DNA of 64,000 bases from Thermococcus barossii (GTDB lineage Archaea > Methanobacteriota_B > Thermococci > Thermococcales > Thermococcaceae). The position numbers were made by a program, and so were the translations under genes. Location: the NCBI RefSeq assembly GCF_002214465.1, contig NZ_CP015101.1:1495013-1559012 (forward strand). Reading direction: 5' to 3'. The notes under the pieces were generated by a model that did no database searches, was not told where the DNA came from, and saw only the letters and a list, made by a program, of their open reading frames with translations. Below are positions 52,867 through 62,865 of this stretch, one piece after another (position 1 is the first letter of the stretch; the number at the start of each line of letters is the position of its first letter).

Positions 52867-53700
52867 GTGGTGTCAGTAGTCATAACCGGAAGGGGCGGGG
52901 CAGGAAAGACCACAATGACTGCCAATCTGAGCACCTACTTCTCCAAGAACGGTTACAGAACTCTTGTCATAGATGGCGACCTGTACCTGCCGAAGCTGGC
53001 GTTCCATTTCGGTATATACAACCCCGTTTACAACCTCCACACCCTCCTAAAGAATCCCGACATGAGGGTGCTCAACGCGGTTTACCACGATGTGAATACG
53101 GGAGTTGATGTCCTTCCGGGGAGTTCGAGGCTGTACGACGTCCTTGACCTCGACAACAAGCGCCTCAGAGACATCGTGAGGGAAATCTCGGCCAGATACA
53201 GGATGACTATAATAGACTCCCCGGTCGGAATACCCTTCGACACGATATCAACGTTCAGGCTCGCCCAGTACCAGATCATCATACTCGAGATAGAACGCTG
53301 CCCGATACACTCGGTACACCGGATGGTGGAGAACGAGGTCATCAAGCTTAAGACTCTCGGCGAGGCCTACGGTTTAAAGGTGGGCGTAATCATCAACAAG
53401 GTCAGGGAATCCTCAGCCAACGTCGACGACGTGGTGGACTTCCTTGAGTACAGCGTTGACGTTCCAGTCGTGGGCATAATCCCCTACGATTACAAGGTTC
53501 CCGAGGCCACCAATATGGGCCGGCCAGTTCTGGATTACGCGCCCCACGCACCTGCCTCAAAGGCCATCAGCGAGGCCGGCTCTGTTCTGGACGAGTGGAT
53601 ATTCGGAAGGAAGAAAAAGGAGGGTTTCTTCCACAGGCTCTACGAGGCCATAACGTCATTCCTGCACTCCAGAAGAGCGCCTGCGGGCAAAAAGCTCTGA
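52867..53700 (+). CDS. MinD/ParA-family ATPase with atypical P-loop
   Basis: 277-residue P-loop ATPase of the MinD/ParA/CooC group: [48 protein letters not shown] and GVIINKVRE. The signature lysine of the deviant Walker A (K-G-G-x-G-K) is Arg here (GRGGAGKTT). The C-terminal tail ([17 protein letters not shown]) is amphipathic, like a MinD membrane-targeting helix. The GTG at 52867 follows GGAGGG. The last 45 bases overlap pyrE tail to tail. Cargo is unknown. Confidence 0.82.
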   Translation: MVSVVITGRGGAGKTTMTANLSTYFSKNGYRTLVIDGDLYLPKLAFHFGIYNPVYNLHTLLKNPDMRVLNAVYHDVNTGVDVLPGSSRLYDVLDLDNKRLRDIVREISARYRMTIIDSPVGIPFDTISTFRLAQYQIIILEIERCPIHSVHRMVENEVIKLKTLGEAYGLKVGVIINKVRESSANVDDVVDFLEYSVDVPVVGIIPYDYKVPEATNMGRPVLDYAPHAPASKAISEAGSVLDEWIFGRKKKEGFFHRLYEAITSFLHSRRAPAGKKL

Positions 53701-54216
53701 AACCGTGACAAGGGGTATGAATCGGTACTTCTCCCCTATTCTCTTGGCAGCGCCTTCCTCCCTGTCCACCACCACGCTTATGGCGACTATCTCCGCCCCG
53801 GCATTCTCAAGAACCTCGGCCGCGCGCAGAACGCTCCCGCCGGTAGTCGTCACGTCCTCGACCAGGAGTATCCTATCGCCGGGGCTCACCTCACCCTCAA
53901 TCTGGCTCCCGGTGCCGTGCCCCTTGGGCTTCTTCCGGACTATGACGAGGGGCTTTCCGGTTTCCAGCGATAGCGCCGTTGCTATCGGTACCGCCCCCAG
54001 CTCCGGGCCGGCGACCCGGTCGAACTCTATGCCAAGCGCTCTGGCCTTCTCGGCCATCAGGCTCGCGATTATCCTCAGCGCCCGGGGATTTGTGGACAGC
54101 TTCTTCACGTTGATGTAGTAGTCGCTCTCCCTGCCGGAGGTGAGAACGAAACGGCCGAAGAGCACCGCCCCCTCGGAGAAGAACATGTCTATGAGTCTGG
54201 TCTTTCCATTCTCCAT
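53656..54216 (-). CDS. pyrE: Orotate phosphoribosyltransferase
   Basis: Pyrimidine biosynthesis enzyme forming OMP from orotate and PRPP. The PRPP loop [21 protein letters not shown] is diagnostic, with [18 protein letters not shown] and [13 protein letters not shown]. 186 residues from the ATG at 54216, preceded by GGTGTTCAAG. The open frame extends 43 codons upstream but contains the promoter (TTTAAAAA near 54270). No other pyr genes are adjacent. Confidence 0.94.
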   Translation of the reverse strand: MENGKTRLIDMFFSEGAVLFGRFVLTSGRESDYYINVKKLSTNPRALRIIASLMAEKARALGIEFDRVAGPELGAVPIATALSLETGKPLVIVRKKPKGHGTGSQIEGEVSPGDRILLVEDVTTTGGSVLRAAEVLENAGAEIVAISVVVDREEGAAKRIGEKYRFIPLVTVSELFARRRSSGVQE

Positions 54217-54322
54217 CTTGAACACCTTCGTGTAAATTTTGTGACAGTTCCAGAGGAAAATCCACACGAGATTTAAAAAAGTTGGGGCCAACTTTAATAA
54301 GGCAGGACGGTAAGAAAGTACC

Positions 54323-55066
54323 ATGCTCACACCGGAGAGGGTCATCGAATACTACTTCGGAATCATAACGGTGGTCGGGGGCCTGTCCGTTCTTCTGGCG
54401 ATCAGGTACACCCTCCAGAGGTGGCGCTCCTTTCCAGAGAGCGGCTGGAAGGTTCCCTCGTTCGCCCTCGGGCTGCTGGGCCTCGTCATGGCGTCAATCC
54501 TTGAGGCGCCGTTACTGTTTCTCAAGACGTGGATTGCGCTGGCCTTCGCTGCCGGGATAATCGAGGAGTCTGTGAAGCTACTGCCCCTGAAGTTCTTCGG
54601 GCGCTCGCCGGAATGGGAGAGGTGGAAGCTCGTCATCGGAGCGGGCCTCTTCCTTGGCATTGTGGAGGGGATATTTTACACCGCGGGAATCTTCGCCCTC
54701 AACCAGCCGGCATACCTCGTCGGGGTCAGAATCGTCCTGATGGGACTTCATGCCACCTGGGCGGCAATCACGGTTGGCTTCCTGCTCGGAGAGAGGGAAT
54801 GGAAGCGCTTCGCCGGGCTGGCCTTCTCAATGATTGCCCACGCCCTCTACGACCTCCCCTCCCTGGCCATGGTGGACGGCTATTCGGGAAACGCGATCGC
54901 TTACCTGGCGGGCCTCTCGACAGGCTTCCTTCTCGCGACCCCGCTCATGGCGAAGAGGGCCGCCGAGCTGGCCGGAAAACTGGTTCCCGAGGAAGGCGAA
55001 GAAACGGGCAAAATGTGGGAAAACGGTGAAGAAACTGAGGAAAGCGAGGTCACCTCTTCGCCTTGA
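54323..55066 (+). CDS. PrsW-like intramembrane glutamic protease
   Basis: 247-residue polytopic protein with about seven helices. PrsW/CPBP-type motifs are visible: [14 protein letters not shown] (EE-x2-K), [10 protein letters not shown] and the later LHATW and HALYD histidines, which build a metal-free or metal-assisted membrane protease site. The acidic C-terminal tail is cytoplasmic by prediction. An AT box 25 bases upstream and no ribosome site suggest a leaderless mRNA. It overlaps the ligase stop by 17 bases. Confidence 0.78.
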   Translation: MLTPERVIEYYFGIITVVGGLSVLLAIRYTLQRWRSFPESGWKVPSFALGLLGLVMASILEAPLLFLKTWIALAFAAGIIEESVKLLPLKFFGRSPEWERWKLVIGAGLFLGIVEGIFYTAGIFALNQPAYLVGVRIVLMGLHATWAAITVGFLLGEREWKRFAGLAFSMIAHALYDLPSLAMVDGYSGNAIAYLAGLSTGFLLATPLMAKRAAELAGKLVPEEGEETGKMWENGEETEESEVTSSP

Positions 55067-56729
55067 ACCTCTCCTGGAACTCGTAGAGCTGGGCTATGCG
55101 CTCAATTGTGTCCGCCTCCTCCGGGCTCTTGTCCTCCCTCAAAGCGACGTAGCGCGGGAACCTCAGGGCAAAACCGCTCCTGTACTTGGGGCTCTTCTGA
55201 ATCTCCTGGTAGGTAACCTCGATGACTATCTTAGGCTCTATCTCCACGAACTTGCCCTCCTCGCGGACTATGAGTGGCCTGAGCATTCTCGTGAACTCCG
55301 CTAAGTCCTCGTCCGTGAATCCGCTTCCCACCTTTCCAACAGGGACGAACTCGCCGCTGTGCGGGTCGAAAGCGGCCACCAGGAAGGAGCCGAGCAGATG
55401 TGCGCGCCTTCCCTCGCCCCATTCCGCGCCGATGATGACGAGGTCCAGGTCCTCCATGGTGGGCTTTATCTTGAGCCACTTCTTGCCCCTGTTCCCGGGC
55501 TCGTAGACGGAATCGAGTCTCTTGGCCATCAGCCCCTCGTGGCCGAGCTCAAGGGCTTTCTTGTAGAACGTCTCCGCCTCGTCTGCACTTCCCGTCACAA
55601 GCTGCTCCGCCAGCCTTATCTTCTCGCTCCCCTTCACAATTTCTTCAAGCCGCTTTCTGCGCTCGGAGAATGGGGTATCAATCAGCCCGTCCCCGTCAAC
55701 GTAGAGAACGTCGAAAAGGTTCAGCTCCAAGGGAATCTTCTCTATCATCTCCTCGATGTTGTACTTCCTCCTGAAGCGCCTGAGAACGTACTGGAATGGC
55801 CTCGGCTTTCCGCCCTCCCCGACGGCAACGAGCTCACCCTCGACGATGACTTTCTCGGGCTTCAGGCTTTCAAGCACTGCATTGACCATCTCCGGAATGG
55901 ACTTCGTAACGTTCTCCAGCCTGCGGGAATAGATGATCACCCTCTCGCCGTCCTTGTGAACCTGAACGCGAGCGCCGTCGTATTTGATTTCAAACGCCGC
56001 CTTCCCTCCCATCTCAACAAGCGCTTCCTTCACGTTCGCCGCGTTTTGAGCGAGCATCGGCCTTATCGGCTTTCCAACCTGTATGCGAACCTTCGAGAGC
56101 CCCTCGTTACCCTCAAGCTTCGCAACCTTTGCCACGTATCCGAAGTCGCTCGTGAGCATGTAGGCCCTCTCAACCAGCTCCGCCTTTACCTTAAAGGCCT
56201 CGGCTATGGCGTCCCTCAGGAGACCCTCGGCAACGCCCGTCCTCATCGTCCCGAGGACAGTTCTGGCCAAATACTTGCCCTCCTCCGGCTGGGCGTCCAT
56301 GAAGATGTTGGCGAGGTACTTCAGCTTTTTATCCTGGCTCCCCTGCCCGCTGGCCTCGGCTATCTTCACGAAGGTGTCGTAGACGCGCTTTATCGTCAGC
56401 GGCTGGCTGAAGAAGCTCTTCTGCTTCTTCCTCTTGAGCGCCAGGGCAACGCTCTCTCCAAGGTCGCCGGTGTCCTTGATGGAGTTCTCTATCTCCCTCT
56501 CCGGAACGCCGGTGGCCATGGAGACGGCCTTTATGAGGAGCTTCTCGCCCACACCAAGCTCCCTCTCGTCCCAGTCCGGGAAGACCTTGCCGAGGATGAG
56601 GTAGGGAATTATCTCAAGGAGCTCATCGGGTGTCTTCTTGAGGAAGTCGGCGACAAATTTTGTCTTTAGCGTCTTGAGGGTAGTTTTTTCCAGGCGTTTG
56701 TAAAGGTCGGCCAGTTCGGAGTACCTCAT
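55050..56729 (-). CDS. lig: ATP-dependent DNA ligase
   Basis: Replicative ligase that seals nicks with ATP (in Thermococcales also NAD+ in some reports). The N-terminal DNA-binding domain is followed by the adenylation motif [12 protein letters not shown] (nucleophilic Lys), [22 protein letters not shown] and KWLKIKP, and an OB domain with [13 protein letters not shown]. 559 residues from the ATG at 56729 after GGTGGTGAG equals family length. Confidence 0.96.
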   Translation of the reverse strand: MRYSELADLYKRLEKTTLKTLKTKFVADFLKKTPDELLEIIPYLILGKVFPDWDERELGVGEKLLIKAVSMATGVPEREIENSIKDTGDLGESVALALKRKKQKSFFSQPLTIKRVYDTFVKIAEASGQGSQDKKLKYLANIFMDAQPEEGKYLARTVLGTMRTGVAEGLLRDAIAEAFKVKAELVERAYMLTSDFGYVAKVAKLEGNEGLSKVRIQVGKPIRPMLAQNAANVKEALVEMGGKAAFEIKYDGARVQVHKDGERVIIYSRRLENVTKSIPEMVNAVLESLKPEKVIVEGELVAVGEGGKPRPFQYVLRRFRRKYNIEEMIEKIPLELNLFDVLYVDGDGLIDTPFSERRKRLEEIVKGSEKIRLAEQLVTGSADEAETFYKKALELGHEGLMAKRLDSVYEPGNRGKKWLKIKPTMEDLDLVIIGAEWGEGRRAHLLGSFLVAAFDPHSGEFVPVGKVGSGFTDEDLAEFTRMLRPLIVREEGKFVEIEPKIVIEVTYQEIQKSPKYRSGFALRFPRYVALREDKSPEEADTIERIAQLYEFQERFKAKR

Positions 56730-56772
56730 ACTCACCACCTGAAATGGAGTTGTCACAGAGGGATAAAAGGGT

Positions 56773-57675
56773 TTAGCCAACCCACCTGCCAACCTTCGGC
56801 CTGCCCTCATGGATTCCGGTCACGTCGTAGGGCAGGTCGAGGTCGGAGAGGAGGTTTATGGCGTTCTCCACCTCGTCCTCCCTGAGAAGGGCGAAGAGGC
56901 CCCTTCCGAGCATTATCATTGAGCTGGGGTTCGAGAGCACCCTGTCCAGCTGACGGGCGAGTTCAAGAAGTTCACCGCTCAAAAGGCCGGTTTTCTCCGC
57001 GAATTCTCTCGCTAGAATCATCATGCGCTCGGGCCTCGGATCCTTCAGGAGCCTTTCGAGGGCGAGCCTCCCTTCGCGCTCTATTGCACCAACCACGTCC
57101 CCGTCCAGGACTTCCCTTGTCGAGAGTCTCCCCAGAGGGACGACGAGAACGCGATAATCCTCGAAGAAGAGGTTGTCCACCACGCCCACCCCGGGGCCTC
57201 CAGCCCTAACGCGAACCTCTATGCCGCCGGAGAGCTGGGCTATGACATCGCCGAGGCCGCCCTTATGCTTCACCTCGGCCTCGTGGGCAAGCTGAGAAGC
57301 TTTAAGCCACGTCCCGCCGAAGGCGTAGCTCAAAGCTAAGGCCGTTCCCAGGGCCCCGCCCGCACTGTTCCCGAAGCCGTGGCCGTTCGGGAAGTCGAAG
57401 TACTGCCAGATTTCAACCTCGCCGAGGAAGTCGTTGGGAACGAGCCTCTCCGCGACGGAGTAGCTGATTATTGCCTCTTCCCTCTTCACGGGCTCGCCGT
57501 TGAAGGCGATGTGGATGTGCCTCTCAAGCGTTCCGGTCTCGATGCTCGCGAAGACGTTGGTCCCCTTGTCAAGGTTTATCCCGGCCCCAAGGGAGCCAGC
57601 CTTTAACGGGTCATCGTGAAACACCGGTACGAAGAATGCCGTTATATGCGCTGGAACGAAGGCTCTGACGAGCAA
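56773..57675 (-). CDS. Pantoate kinase (GHMP family)
   Basis: Archaeal CoA-pathway kinase that phosphorylates pantoate before condensation with beta-alanine. GHMP features: [13 protein letters not shown] at the N-terminus, [11 protein letters not shown], the ATP loop [20 protein letters not shown] and the C-terminal [13 protein letters not shown]. 300 residues. The start is a TTG at 57675 with GGAGGTGA 4 bases upstream. It follows the ligase gene at a 43-base distance. The pathway's reductase (panE) is at the left end of the window. Confidence 0.9.
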   Translation of the reverse strand: MLVRAFVPAHITAFFVPVFHDDPLKAGSLGAGINLDKGTNVFASIETGTLERHIHIAFNGEPVKREEAIISYSVAERLVPNDFLGEVEIWQYFDFPNGHGFGNSAGGALGTALALSYAFGGTWLKASQLAHEAEVKHKGGLGDVIAQLSGGIEVRVRAGGPGVGVVDNLFFEDYRVLVVPLGRLSTREVLDGDVVGAIEREGRLALERLLKDPRPERMMILAREFAEKTGLLSGELLELARQLDRVLSNPSSMIMLGRGLFALLREDEVENAINLLSDLDLPYDVTGIHEGRPKVGRWVG

Positions 57676-57742
57676 GCTTTCACCTCCAAGAAGAGTACTC
57701 CCTCGGCCTTTTAAAAGTGGCGAGAAAGGAAAAAAGAAAATT

Positions 57743-59338
57743 TCAGTCCTCGGCCACGTAAACCGGAACCTTGCCGTGTGGTATCCCGTACTTCTTGCCG
57801 TACCACTCGCTCAGGAAGTACCATGCTCCGATGAGGAGTACAAAGCCCAGGGGTAGGAGCACTGCCCAGCTGTGAACACCGAAGCCGAAGAGCAGGTAGA
57901 GTATTATACCGACGCCCGATGCAGTTACCGCGTACGGCACCTGCGTCGTGACGTGGTCGATGTGGTCGGAGCCGGAGAACATCGAGCTCATGATCGTCGT
58001 ATCGCTTATCGGGGAGCAGTGGTCACCAAAGATACCGCCGGCGAAGACCGCACCGATGGCCGCGAAGACCTCCGGGCCGACGTAGCCGGTGACGCCGTAG
58101 GCGAGCGGTATGGCGATGGGCAGCATGATGCTGAAGGTTCCCCAGCTGGTTCCGGTCGTGAAGGAGATGAACATGGAGATGAGGAACACTATCAGTGGCA
58201 CCCAGCTACCGGTAACGCCGGCACTCTTGGCGAGGTCAACGATGTAGGGAGCGGTTCCAACCGCATCTGTGGCGCTCTTGATGCTCCAAGCCAAGAGCAG
58301 TATCGTGTTGGCTATGACCATCTGCTTCATTCCGCGGACGATGGCGTCCTCAGCCTCCTCGATGGTCATGCGCCTCATGGCAAGCACGAGGAAGAACGCC
58401 ACCACGACCATGGCAAAGGAACCCCAGAGAAGCGCAAGGGCCGAGTCGGAGTTTCCAAGAACCTCCATGAGACCACCTTCGGCATAGGCCTCGCTCCCGC
58501 CGCCGGTGTACCACATGCCGTAGAGGGTGACGAATATCAGCGTCAGTATCGGCCAGATGAATATGTGGACGCTGCCATCCTCCTTCGGCATGCCGAGGTC
58601 AATCTCGGTGGTCATGAGTGGCTTCGCGCCGTCGCGGAGAACCTTGCCCTCCGTCCTCGCGCGCATCTCTGCCTTGAGCATCGGGCCGTAGTGCCTGTGG
58701 GTGAAGGCCACGATGAAGACCAGTATTATCGCGAGTATCGAGTAGAACCTGAAGGGAACGCTGTGCATCCACGCGACGTAGGCGCCGTAGTCAACGTTGA
58801 GGTCTTTAAAGGCGTCTCCTATGAGACCGACCTCGTAGCCTATCCATGTTGAGACTATTGCCAGTCCCGCAACCGGTGCCGCGGTTGAGTCGTCTATGTA
58901 GGCAAGCATTTCACGGGAAACCCTCGTCCTGTCGGTGATGGGCCTCATGGTGTTACCGACTATGATGGTGTTTGTGTAGTCATCGAAGAATATGAGCACG
59001 CCGAGGAGCCATCCCATAACCGAGGCTCCCCTACTGGAGCGCACCTTGCTCGCGAGGGCACGGCCTATGGCCATCGCTCCTCCGGACTTGTATATAAGGC
59101 CAACGCCGGCACCGATGAGGAAGTCGAAGAGGAGTATCTTGACGTTCCAGTCATCGATGGCGTTGCCGACTATCCAGTCGAGGGTCTGGGTGGTTCCCGT
59201 CACCGGGTTCCAGCCGGAGACCATTACGCCTCCAATCCAGACACCGGCGAACAGAGCCAGGATAACCCTCTTCGTCCATATCGCCAGGATAATGGCCACC
59301 AGTGGTGGCAGCAGAGACAGCACTCCGAAATCCGACAC
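57743..59338 (-). CDS. nhaC: NhaC-type Na+/H+ antiporter
   Basis: 531-residue membrane protein with about twelve helices. IFFDDYTNTIIVGNTMRPITDR, STAAPVAGLAIVSTWIGYEVG, TGTSWGTFSIMLPIA and GDHCSPISDTTIMSS are typical of the NhaC family. The start is a GTG at 59338 following GGGGGTGA. Such transporters exchange sodium for protons or small organic substrates; substrate is inferred. Confidence 0.9.
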   Translation of the reverse strand: MSDFGVLSLLPPLVAIILAIWTKRVILALFAGVWIGGVMVSGWNPVTGTTQTLDWIVGNAIDDWNVKILLFDFLIGAGVGLIYKSGGAMAIGRALASKVRSSRGASVMGWLLGVLIFFDDYTNTIIVGNTMRPITDRTRVSREMLAYIDDSTAAPVAGLAIVSTWIGYEVGLIGDAFKDLNVDYGAYVAWMHSVPFRFYSILAIILVFIVAFTHRHYGPMLKAEMRARTEGKVLRDGAKPLMTTEIDLGMPKEDGSVHIFIWPILTLIFVTLYGMWYTGGGSEAYAEGGLMEVLGNSDSALALLWGSFAMVVVAFFLVLAMRRMTIEEAEDAIVRGMKQMVIANTILLLAWSIKSATDAVGTAPYIVDLAKSAGVTGSWVPLIVFLISMFISFTTGTSWGTFSIMLPIAIPLAYGVTGYVGPEVFAAIGAVFAGGIFGDHCSPISDTTIMSSMFSGSDHIDHVTTQVPYAVTASGVGIILYLLFGFGVHSWAVLLPLGFVLLIGAWYFLSEWYGKKYGIPHGKVPVYVAED

Positions 59339-59648
59339 GGTTTCACCCCCACCTAAATATCATGCCTTGGAATCCTTGGGTGGAATATAAGGTTTCCTGA
59401 AAAGTTTTTGACACAATGACATGTTTCCGAAAATCCCGTGGGTCGTTTCCATACATTTGAACCGGGTTTTCTGCATTCTGATGAATACTGGTGTACCTCT
59501 GCATTAATGCATGCTTTCAGGTACAATAATGCGCACCAATACCATAAAAATCTTTCCCAGAAAAGCTTCAGCAAAGAAACTTTAAGGCTTAAAAAACGCT
59601 AGGAAAGGCGCACTCACTCGGAAGAGTATTTGAAAGTTGAAGGACCTT
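59339..59648. other. Gene-free 310-base AT-rich gap
   Basis: No credible gene or RNA was found. A TATTTAG box near 59355 serves nhaC. A dyad TGCATTAATGCA (59501-59512) sits in the middle. The right part holds a T/A-rich run where transcripts of the leftward UDG gene would end. Confidence 0.4.
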
Positions 59649-60236
59649 TCATAATTGGCCCTCTATCAGCTCCCTAAGCCTCTGAAAGTCCTTCCTTAAC
59701 TCCTCCTTCAGTGGAGGTCTGTAGAGGGCAACGGCCGGGTGATACATCGGCATTATGACGAACTTCCCGAATAGGGTGCGAGCCTCAAAGATCTTTCCGT
59801 GTATCTTGCTTATCGGCTCGGGCTCAAAGCCGAACTTCTCCAGGATGTACCTCATGGAGTGTCTGCCGAGCGGGACTATGACCTTGGGCCGGATTATGTC
59901 TATCTGCCTGTCCAGGTAGGGCGAGCAGGCCCTTATCTCCTCCTCGGTCGGATCCCTGTTCTCTGGCGGCCGGCACTTGACTATGTTGGTTATGTACACC
60001 TCATCCCTGCTCAGACCTATCTCAGCCAGGAGCTCGTCAAGAACCTTTCCGGCCCGTCCGACGAAGGGCAGGCCCTTCTGGTCCTCCCAGTAGCCGGGGG
60101 CTTCACCAACGAACATCACCTTGGCGTCGTAGCTACCGGAGCCAGGAACGGGGTTGGTTCTGAGTTCTCCGAGCGGACACTTCCTGCAGTTCCTTATGCG
60201 CTCTTCGAGCTTTCTCATGGCCTCTTCCTTCCCCAT
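59649..60236 (-). CDS. udg: Family-4 uracil-DNA glycosylase
   Basis: Thermostable Fe-S glycosylase that removes uracil from DNA. Four cluster cysteines are visible (CRKC near residue 17, KCRPPENRDPTEEEIRAC near 88-104). Catalytic motif 1 is GEAPGYWED and motif 2 MYHPAVALY; PFVGRAGKVLDELL is family specific. 195 aa is normal. It follows the small gene at 60246 by 9 bases, so they are co-transcribed. Confidence 0.93.
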   Translation of the reverse strand: MGKEEAMRKLEERIRNCRKCPLGELRTNPVPGSGSYDAKVMFVGEAPGYWEDQKGLPFVGRAGKVLDELLAEIGLSRDEVYITNIVKCRPPENRDPTEEEIRACSPYLDRQIDIIRPKVIVPLGRHSMRYILEKFGFEPEPISKIHGKIFEARTLFGKFVIMPMYHPAVALYRPPLKEELRKDFQRLRELIEGQL

Positions 60237-60245
60237 GGGAACACC

Positions 60246-60605
60246 TCATCTCTTGAGTGCGAGCGTCTTTTGGCTTAAATAAGCCTTGAGGAACTCGACC
60301 CAGGCGGTGTAGTAGCCCTTCTCGTACTCATCGCGGAACTCGTGCTCCAGGATACTCTGAAAGTGCCTCAGCAGTCCCTCGGCCTTTTCCCTGTCATGCT
60401 CGTTGATCAGCTGGACTATGAGGGCATCGGTGTCGTTGTCTTTGAGGGCGCTCATAAAGCCGTTTATCGCCTTACCGTAACCTCTGCCCCACTCGTCCGA
60501 ACCCGCCATCTTCTGGAGCTTCTCCAGGTGGGCCTTCGCCTTGGTGAAGTCCCTCCTCAGCAAAGCGCGAAGGAACATCTCCATCCTCATTTCTCTCGCC
60601 GGCAT
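60246..60605 (-). CDS. Small helical protein co-transcribed with UDG, unknown
   Basis: 119 residues, all helix by composition (FLRALLRRDFTKAKAHLEKL, HDREKAEGLLRHFQSILEH), no Cys or catalytic motif. The ATG at 60605 follows GGTGGT. It ends 9 bases before the glycosylase start, hinting at a link to DNA repair, but none is shown. Family not recognised. Confidence 0.65.
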   Translation of the reverse strand: MPAREMRMEMFLRALLRRDFTKAKAHLEKLQKMAGSDEWGRGYGKAINGFMSALKDNDTDALIVQLINEHDREKAEGLLRHFQSILEHEFRDEYEKGYYTAWVEFLKAYLSQKTLALKR

Positions 60606-60764
60606 CTAACCACCGGAGTAACTTTGACCGCGTGCTTTTAACCCTTAGCCCGTTACCCAGATGTGGGGCATAGATATGCAGGAAAATCTTCATATTTACG
60701 CAAAAGTTTTTATACCTGGTGATTGGATAAATGACCAAAGACAAAAGTTGGAGAGGTGAGTAGC

Positions 60765-62540
60765 ATGGCAGAGAGCGTTGGTGAAGTGCCCAGCGGCGAA
60801 AAGGAATTCAACCAGCTAACAAGGAGGATCAGGGACATAATCGAGTTCCCCGAAATAAGCGAGGAGCAGTTCGAGGAGATGCTCAAAAAGGCCAGCAGGG
60901 CCTACGGCGGACCGCTGCCGCACAGAACGTACTCGCTCTGTCCCGAGACCAGGAGGGTCGTCCCTGCCCTTGTATGGGAGAAGGATGGTAAGGTCTGGAT
61001 AACGAAGCGCTGTCCCGAAGGTATGATAACCGATGTGTATTACGAGGATGTTGAGCAGTACTATCGCTTCCAGAGGTGGAGGTTCGACTTCAAGCTCATG
61101 AGCACCAACGTTGACGCTTCCGGCGTCAACTGCCCCCTGGACTGTGGCCTCTGCGCGAGGCATCGCTCCCACACCAGTTTGCTCAATATAGTGCTCACCA
61201 ACCGCTGTAATCTGAGCTGCTGGTACTGCTTCTTCTACGCAAAGGAGGGTCAGCCGATCTACGAGCCGACACTTGAGCAGATTCGGATGATGCTCCGCAA
61301 TGCCAAGAAGGAGCACCCAGTCGGTGCCAACGCCGTCCAGCTCACCGGCGGCGAGCCGACACTGAGGGAGGATCTCATCGAGATAATCAAGATTGCCAAG
61401 GAGGAAGGCTACGACCACGTCCAGCTCAACACCGATGGAATAAAGCTCGCCTTCGAGCCGGAGCTTGTTAAGGCGGTAAGGCGGGCGGGAGTTAACGTTC
61501 TCTACCTGAGCTACGATGGAATGACGCCCCAGACCAACTGGAAGAACCACTGGGAGATTCCGCTCATCTTCGAGAACGTGAGAAAGGCCAACGGGCCGGG
61601 AATAGTCCTCGTGCCGACAACCATAAGGAACGTCAACGACCACGAGCTCGGTGCGATAATCAACTTCGGCCTGAATCACCTCGACATCGTCAGGGGTGTC
61701 AACTTCCAGCCGATTTCCCTCGTCGGAAGGGTTCCCAGGAAGGAGCGCCAGAGATTCAGGATAACGATTCCGGGGGCAATAAAGCGCATAGAGGAGCAGA
61801 CCAACGGAACCATAGCCATGGAGGACTGGTACCCGATTCCAATAGCCGGCCACATAGCCCGCTTTTTTGAGGCCTTCACCGGCTCGCGCTACTACATGAC
61901 CAGCCACTACTGCTGCGGTGCCGCCACCTACGTCTTCCTCGACCGCGAGAACAAGAGGGTCGTTCCAATAAGCAGGTTCCTGGATGTTGAAGGCTTCGTA
62001 GAATACCTGGAAAGCAAGGCCGAGGAAATCGAGGAGTGGAAGAACCTCGGAAGGCTCCAGAAGCTCAAGCTCGGTGCGGAGATTTTCGTCAAGTTCAAGA
62101 GCTTCTACGATGACAGGTACGCCCCCAAGGGACTGAAGGTGCTCGACCTCATAAAGAACGCCTTCATGTACGGGAACTACGATGCACTGGGTAAGTTCCA
62201 CATGAACTCGCTCTTCCTCGGAATGATGCACTTCATGGACGAGTACAACTACGACGTCGAGAGGGTGGAGCGCTGCGTCATCCACTACGCCATGCCCGAC
62301 GGAAGGATAGTGCCGTTCTGTACGTTCAACGTGATTCCAGAGCTCTACCGCGACAAGGTGCAGGCCCAGTTCAGCTATACCTGGGAGGAGTGGAAGGCCC
62401 TCCATCCGGACTGGGAGTACCAGAAGGACAAGTACATCAGGACCAGGGAGTTCGTGGAGAGCATGAAGAACAGCGAGCTTTACAGAAAGACGTACATCGA
62501 CATAGAGGACTACTTCGGAACGATAAAGACGAAGGAGTGA
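60765..62540 (+). CDS. tes: Tetraether lipid synthase (radical SAM, Tes/MJ0619 type)
   Basis: Radical SAM enzyme that joins the tails of two archaeal diether lipids to make membrane-spanning GDGT. An N-terminal cysteine site CPLDCGLCARH precedes the radical-SAM motif CNLSCWYC, then QLTGGEPTLREDL and later Cys (SHYCCG, FCTF) for extra clusters. 591 residues from the ATG at 60765 after GAGGTGAG. A TTTTTATACC box lies near 60707. Assignment rests on similarity to MJ0619. Confidence 0.85.
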   Translation: MAESVGEVPSGEKEFNQLTRRIRDIIEFPEISEEQFEEMLKKASRAYGGPLPHRTYSLCPETRRVVPALVWEKDGKVWITKRCPEGMITDVYYEDVEQYYRFQRWRFDFKLMSTNVDASGVNCPLDCGLCARHRSHTSLLNIVLTNRCNLSCWYCFFYAKEGQPIYEPTLEQIRMMLRNAKKEHPVGANAVQLTGGEPTLREDLIEIIKIAKEEGYDHVQLNTDGIKLAFEPELVKAVRRAGVNVLYLSYDGMTPQTNWKNHWEIPLIFENVRKANGPGIVLVPTTIRNVNDHELGAIINFGLNHLDIVRGVNFQPISLVGRVPRKERQRFRITIPGAIKRIEEQTNGTIAMEDWYPIPIAGHIARFFEAFTGSRYYMTSHYCCGAATYVFLDRENKRVVPISRFLDVEGFVEYLESKAEEIEEWKNLGRLQKLKLGAEIFVKFKSFYDDRYAPKGLKVLDLIKNAFMYGNYDALGKFHMNSLFLGMMHFMDEYNYDVERVERCVIHYAMPDGRIVPFCTFNVIPELYRDKVQAQFSYTWEEWKALHPDWEYQKDKYIRTREFVESMKNSELYRKTYIDIEDYFGTIKTKE

Positions 62541-62549
62541 GGTGGTGGC

Positions 62550-62855
62550 ATGACGGTCAAACCTGATAAAAGGCTCACCAAGCTGCTCCTCAGGTTCGGA
62601 AGCATAGACTGGGAGAGGGCAACAGCGAAGCAATACGAACTCCTAAAGGACGAGAGGGTCTGGAGGGCTTTCATCAACGGCTATGCCAAGAACGGCTTCG
62701 TGATATTCGACGAGGAAGCCCTTCCCAGGGAGGAGCTCCTCAAGAGGCTCGGCGACCTTGAGCCGGAGATAGTCAGGGAGGAGAGCGTAACCGTCGGGGA
62801 GCTCATAGAGTCCAGCTACTCATGGAACAACATCCTCGGAAAAATGGAATCGTGA
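62550..62855 (+). CDS. Small protein coupled to tes, unknown
   Basis: 101-residue soluble protein beginning 9 bases after the tes stop; its ribosome site GAGGTGGTGG overlaps that stop, so expression should be tightly coupled. Helical, with LTKLLLRFGSIDWERATAKQ and a C-terminal SSYSWNNILGK. No family recognised. A helper of the lipid synthase is possible. Confidence 0.65.
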   Translation: MTVKPDKRLTKLLLRFGSIDWERATAKQYELLKDERVWRAFINGYAKNGFVIFDEEALPREELLKRLGDLEPEIVREESVTVGELIESSYSWNNILGKMES

Positions 62856-62865
62856 AGGAAAGAGC

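Noticed and set aside
55359-56669. 436-codon plus-strand frame opposite DNA ligase
   Set aside because: Antisense shadow of the ligase gene without recognisable features.
59353-59574. 73-codon minus-strand open frame in the nhaC-UDG gap
   Set aside because: AT-rich, no ribosome site, no protein-like pattern; it covers the nhaC promoter.
60816-62633. 605-codon minus-strand frame opposite tes
   Set aside because: Antisense shadow; the plus strand has clear radical SAM motifs.
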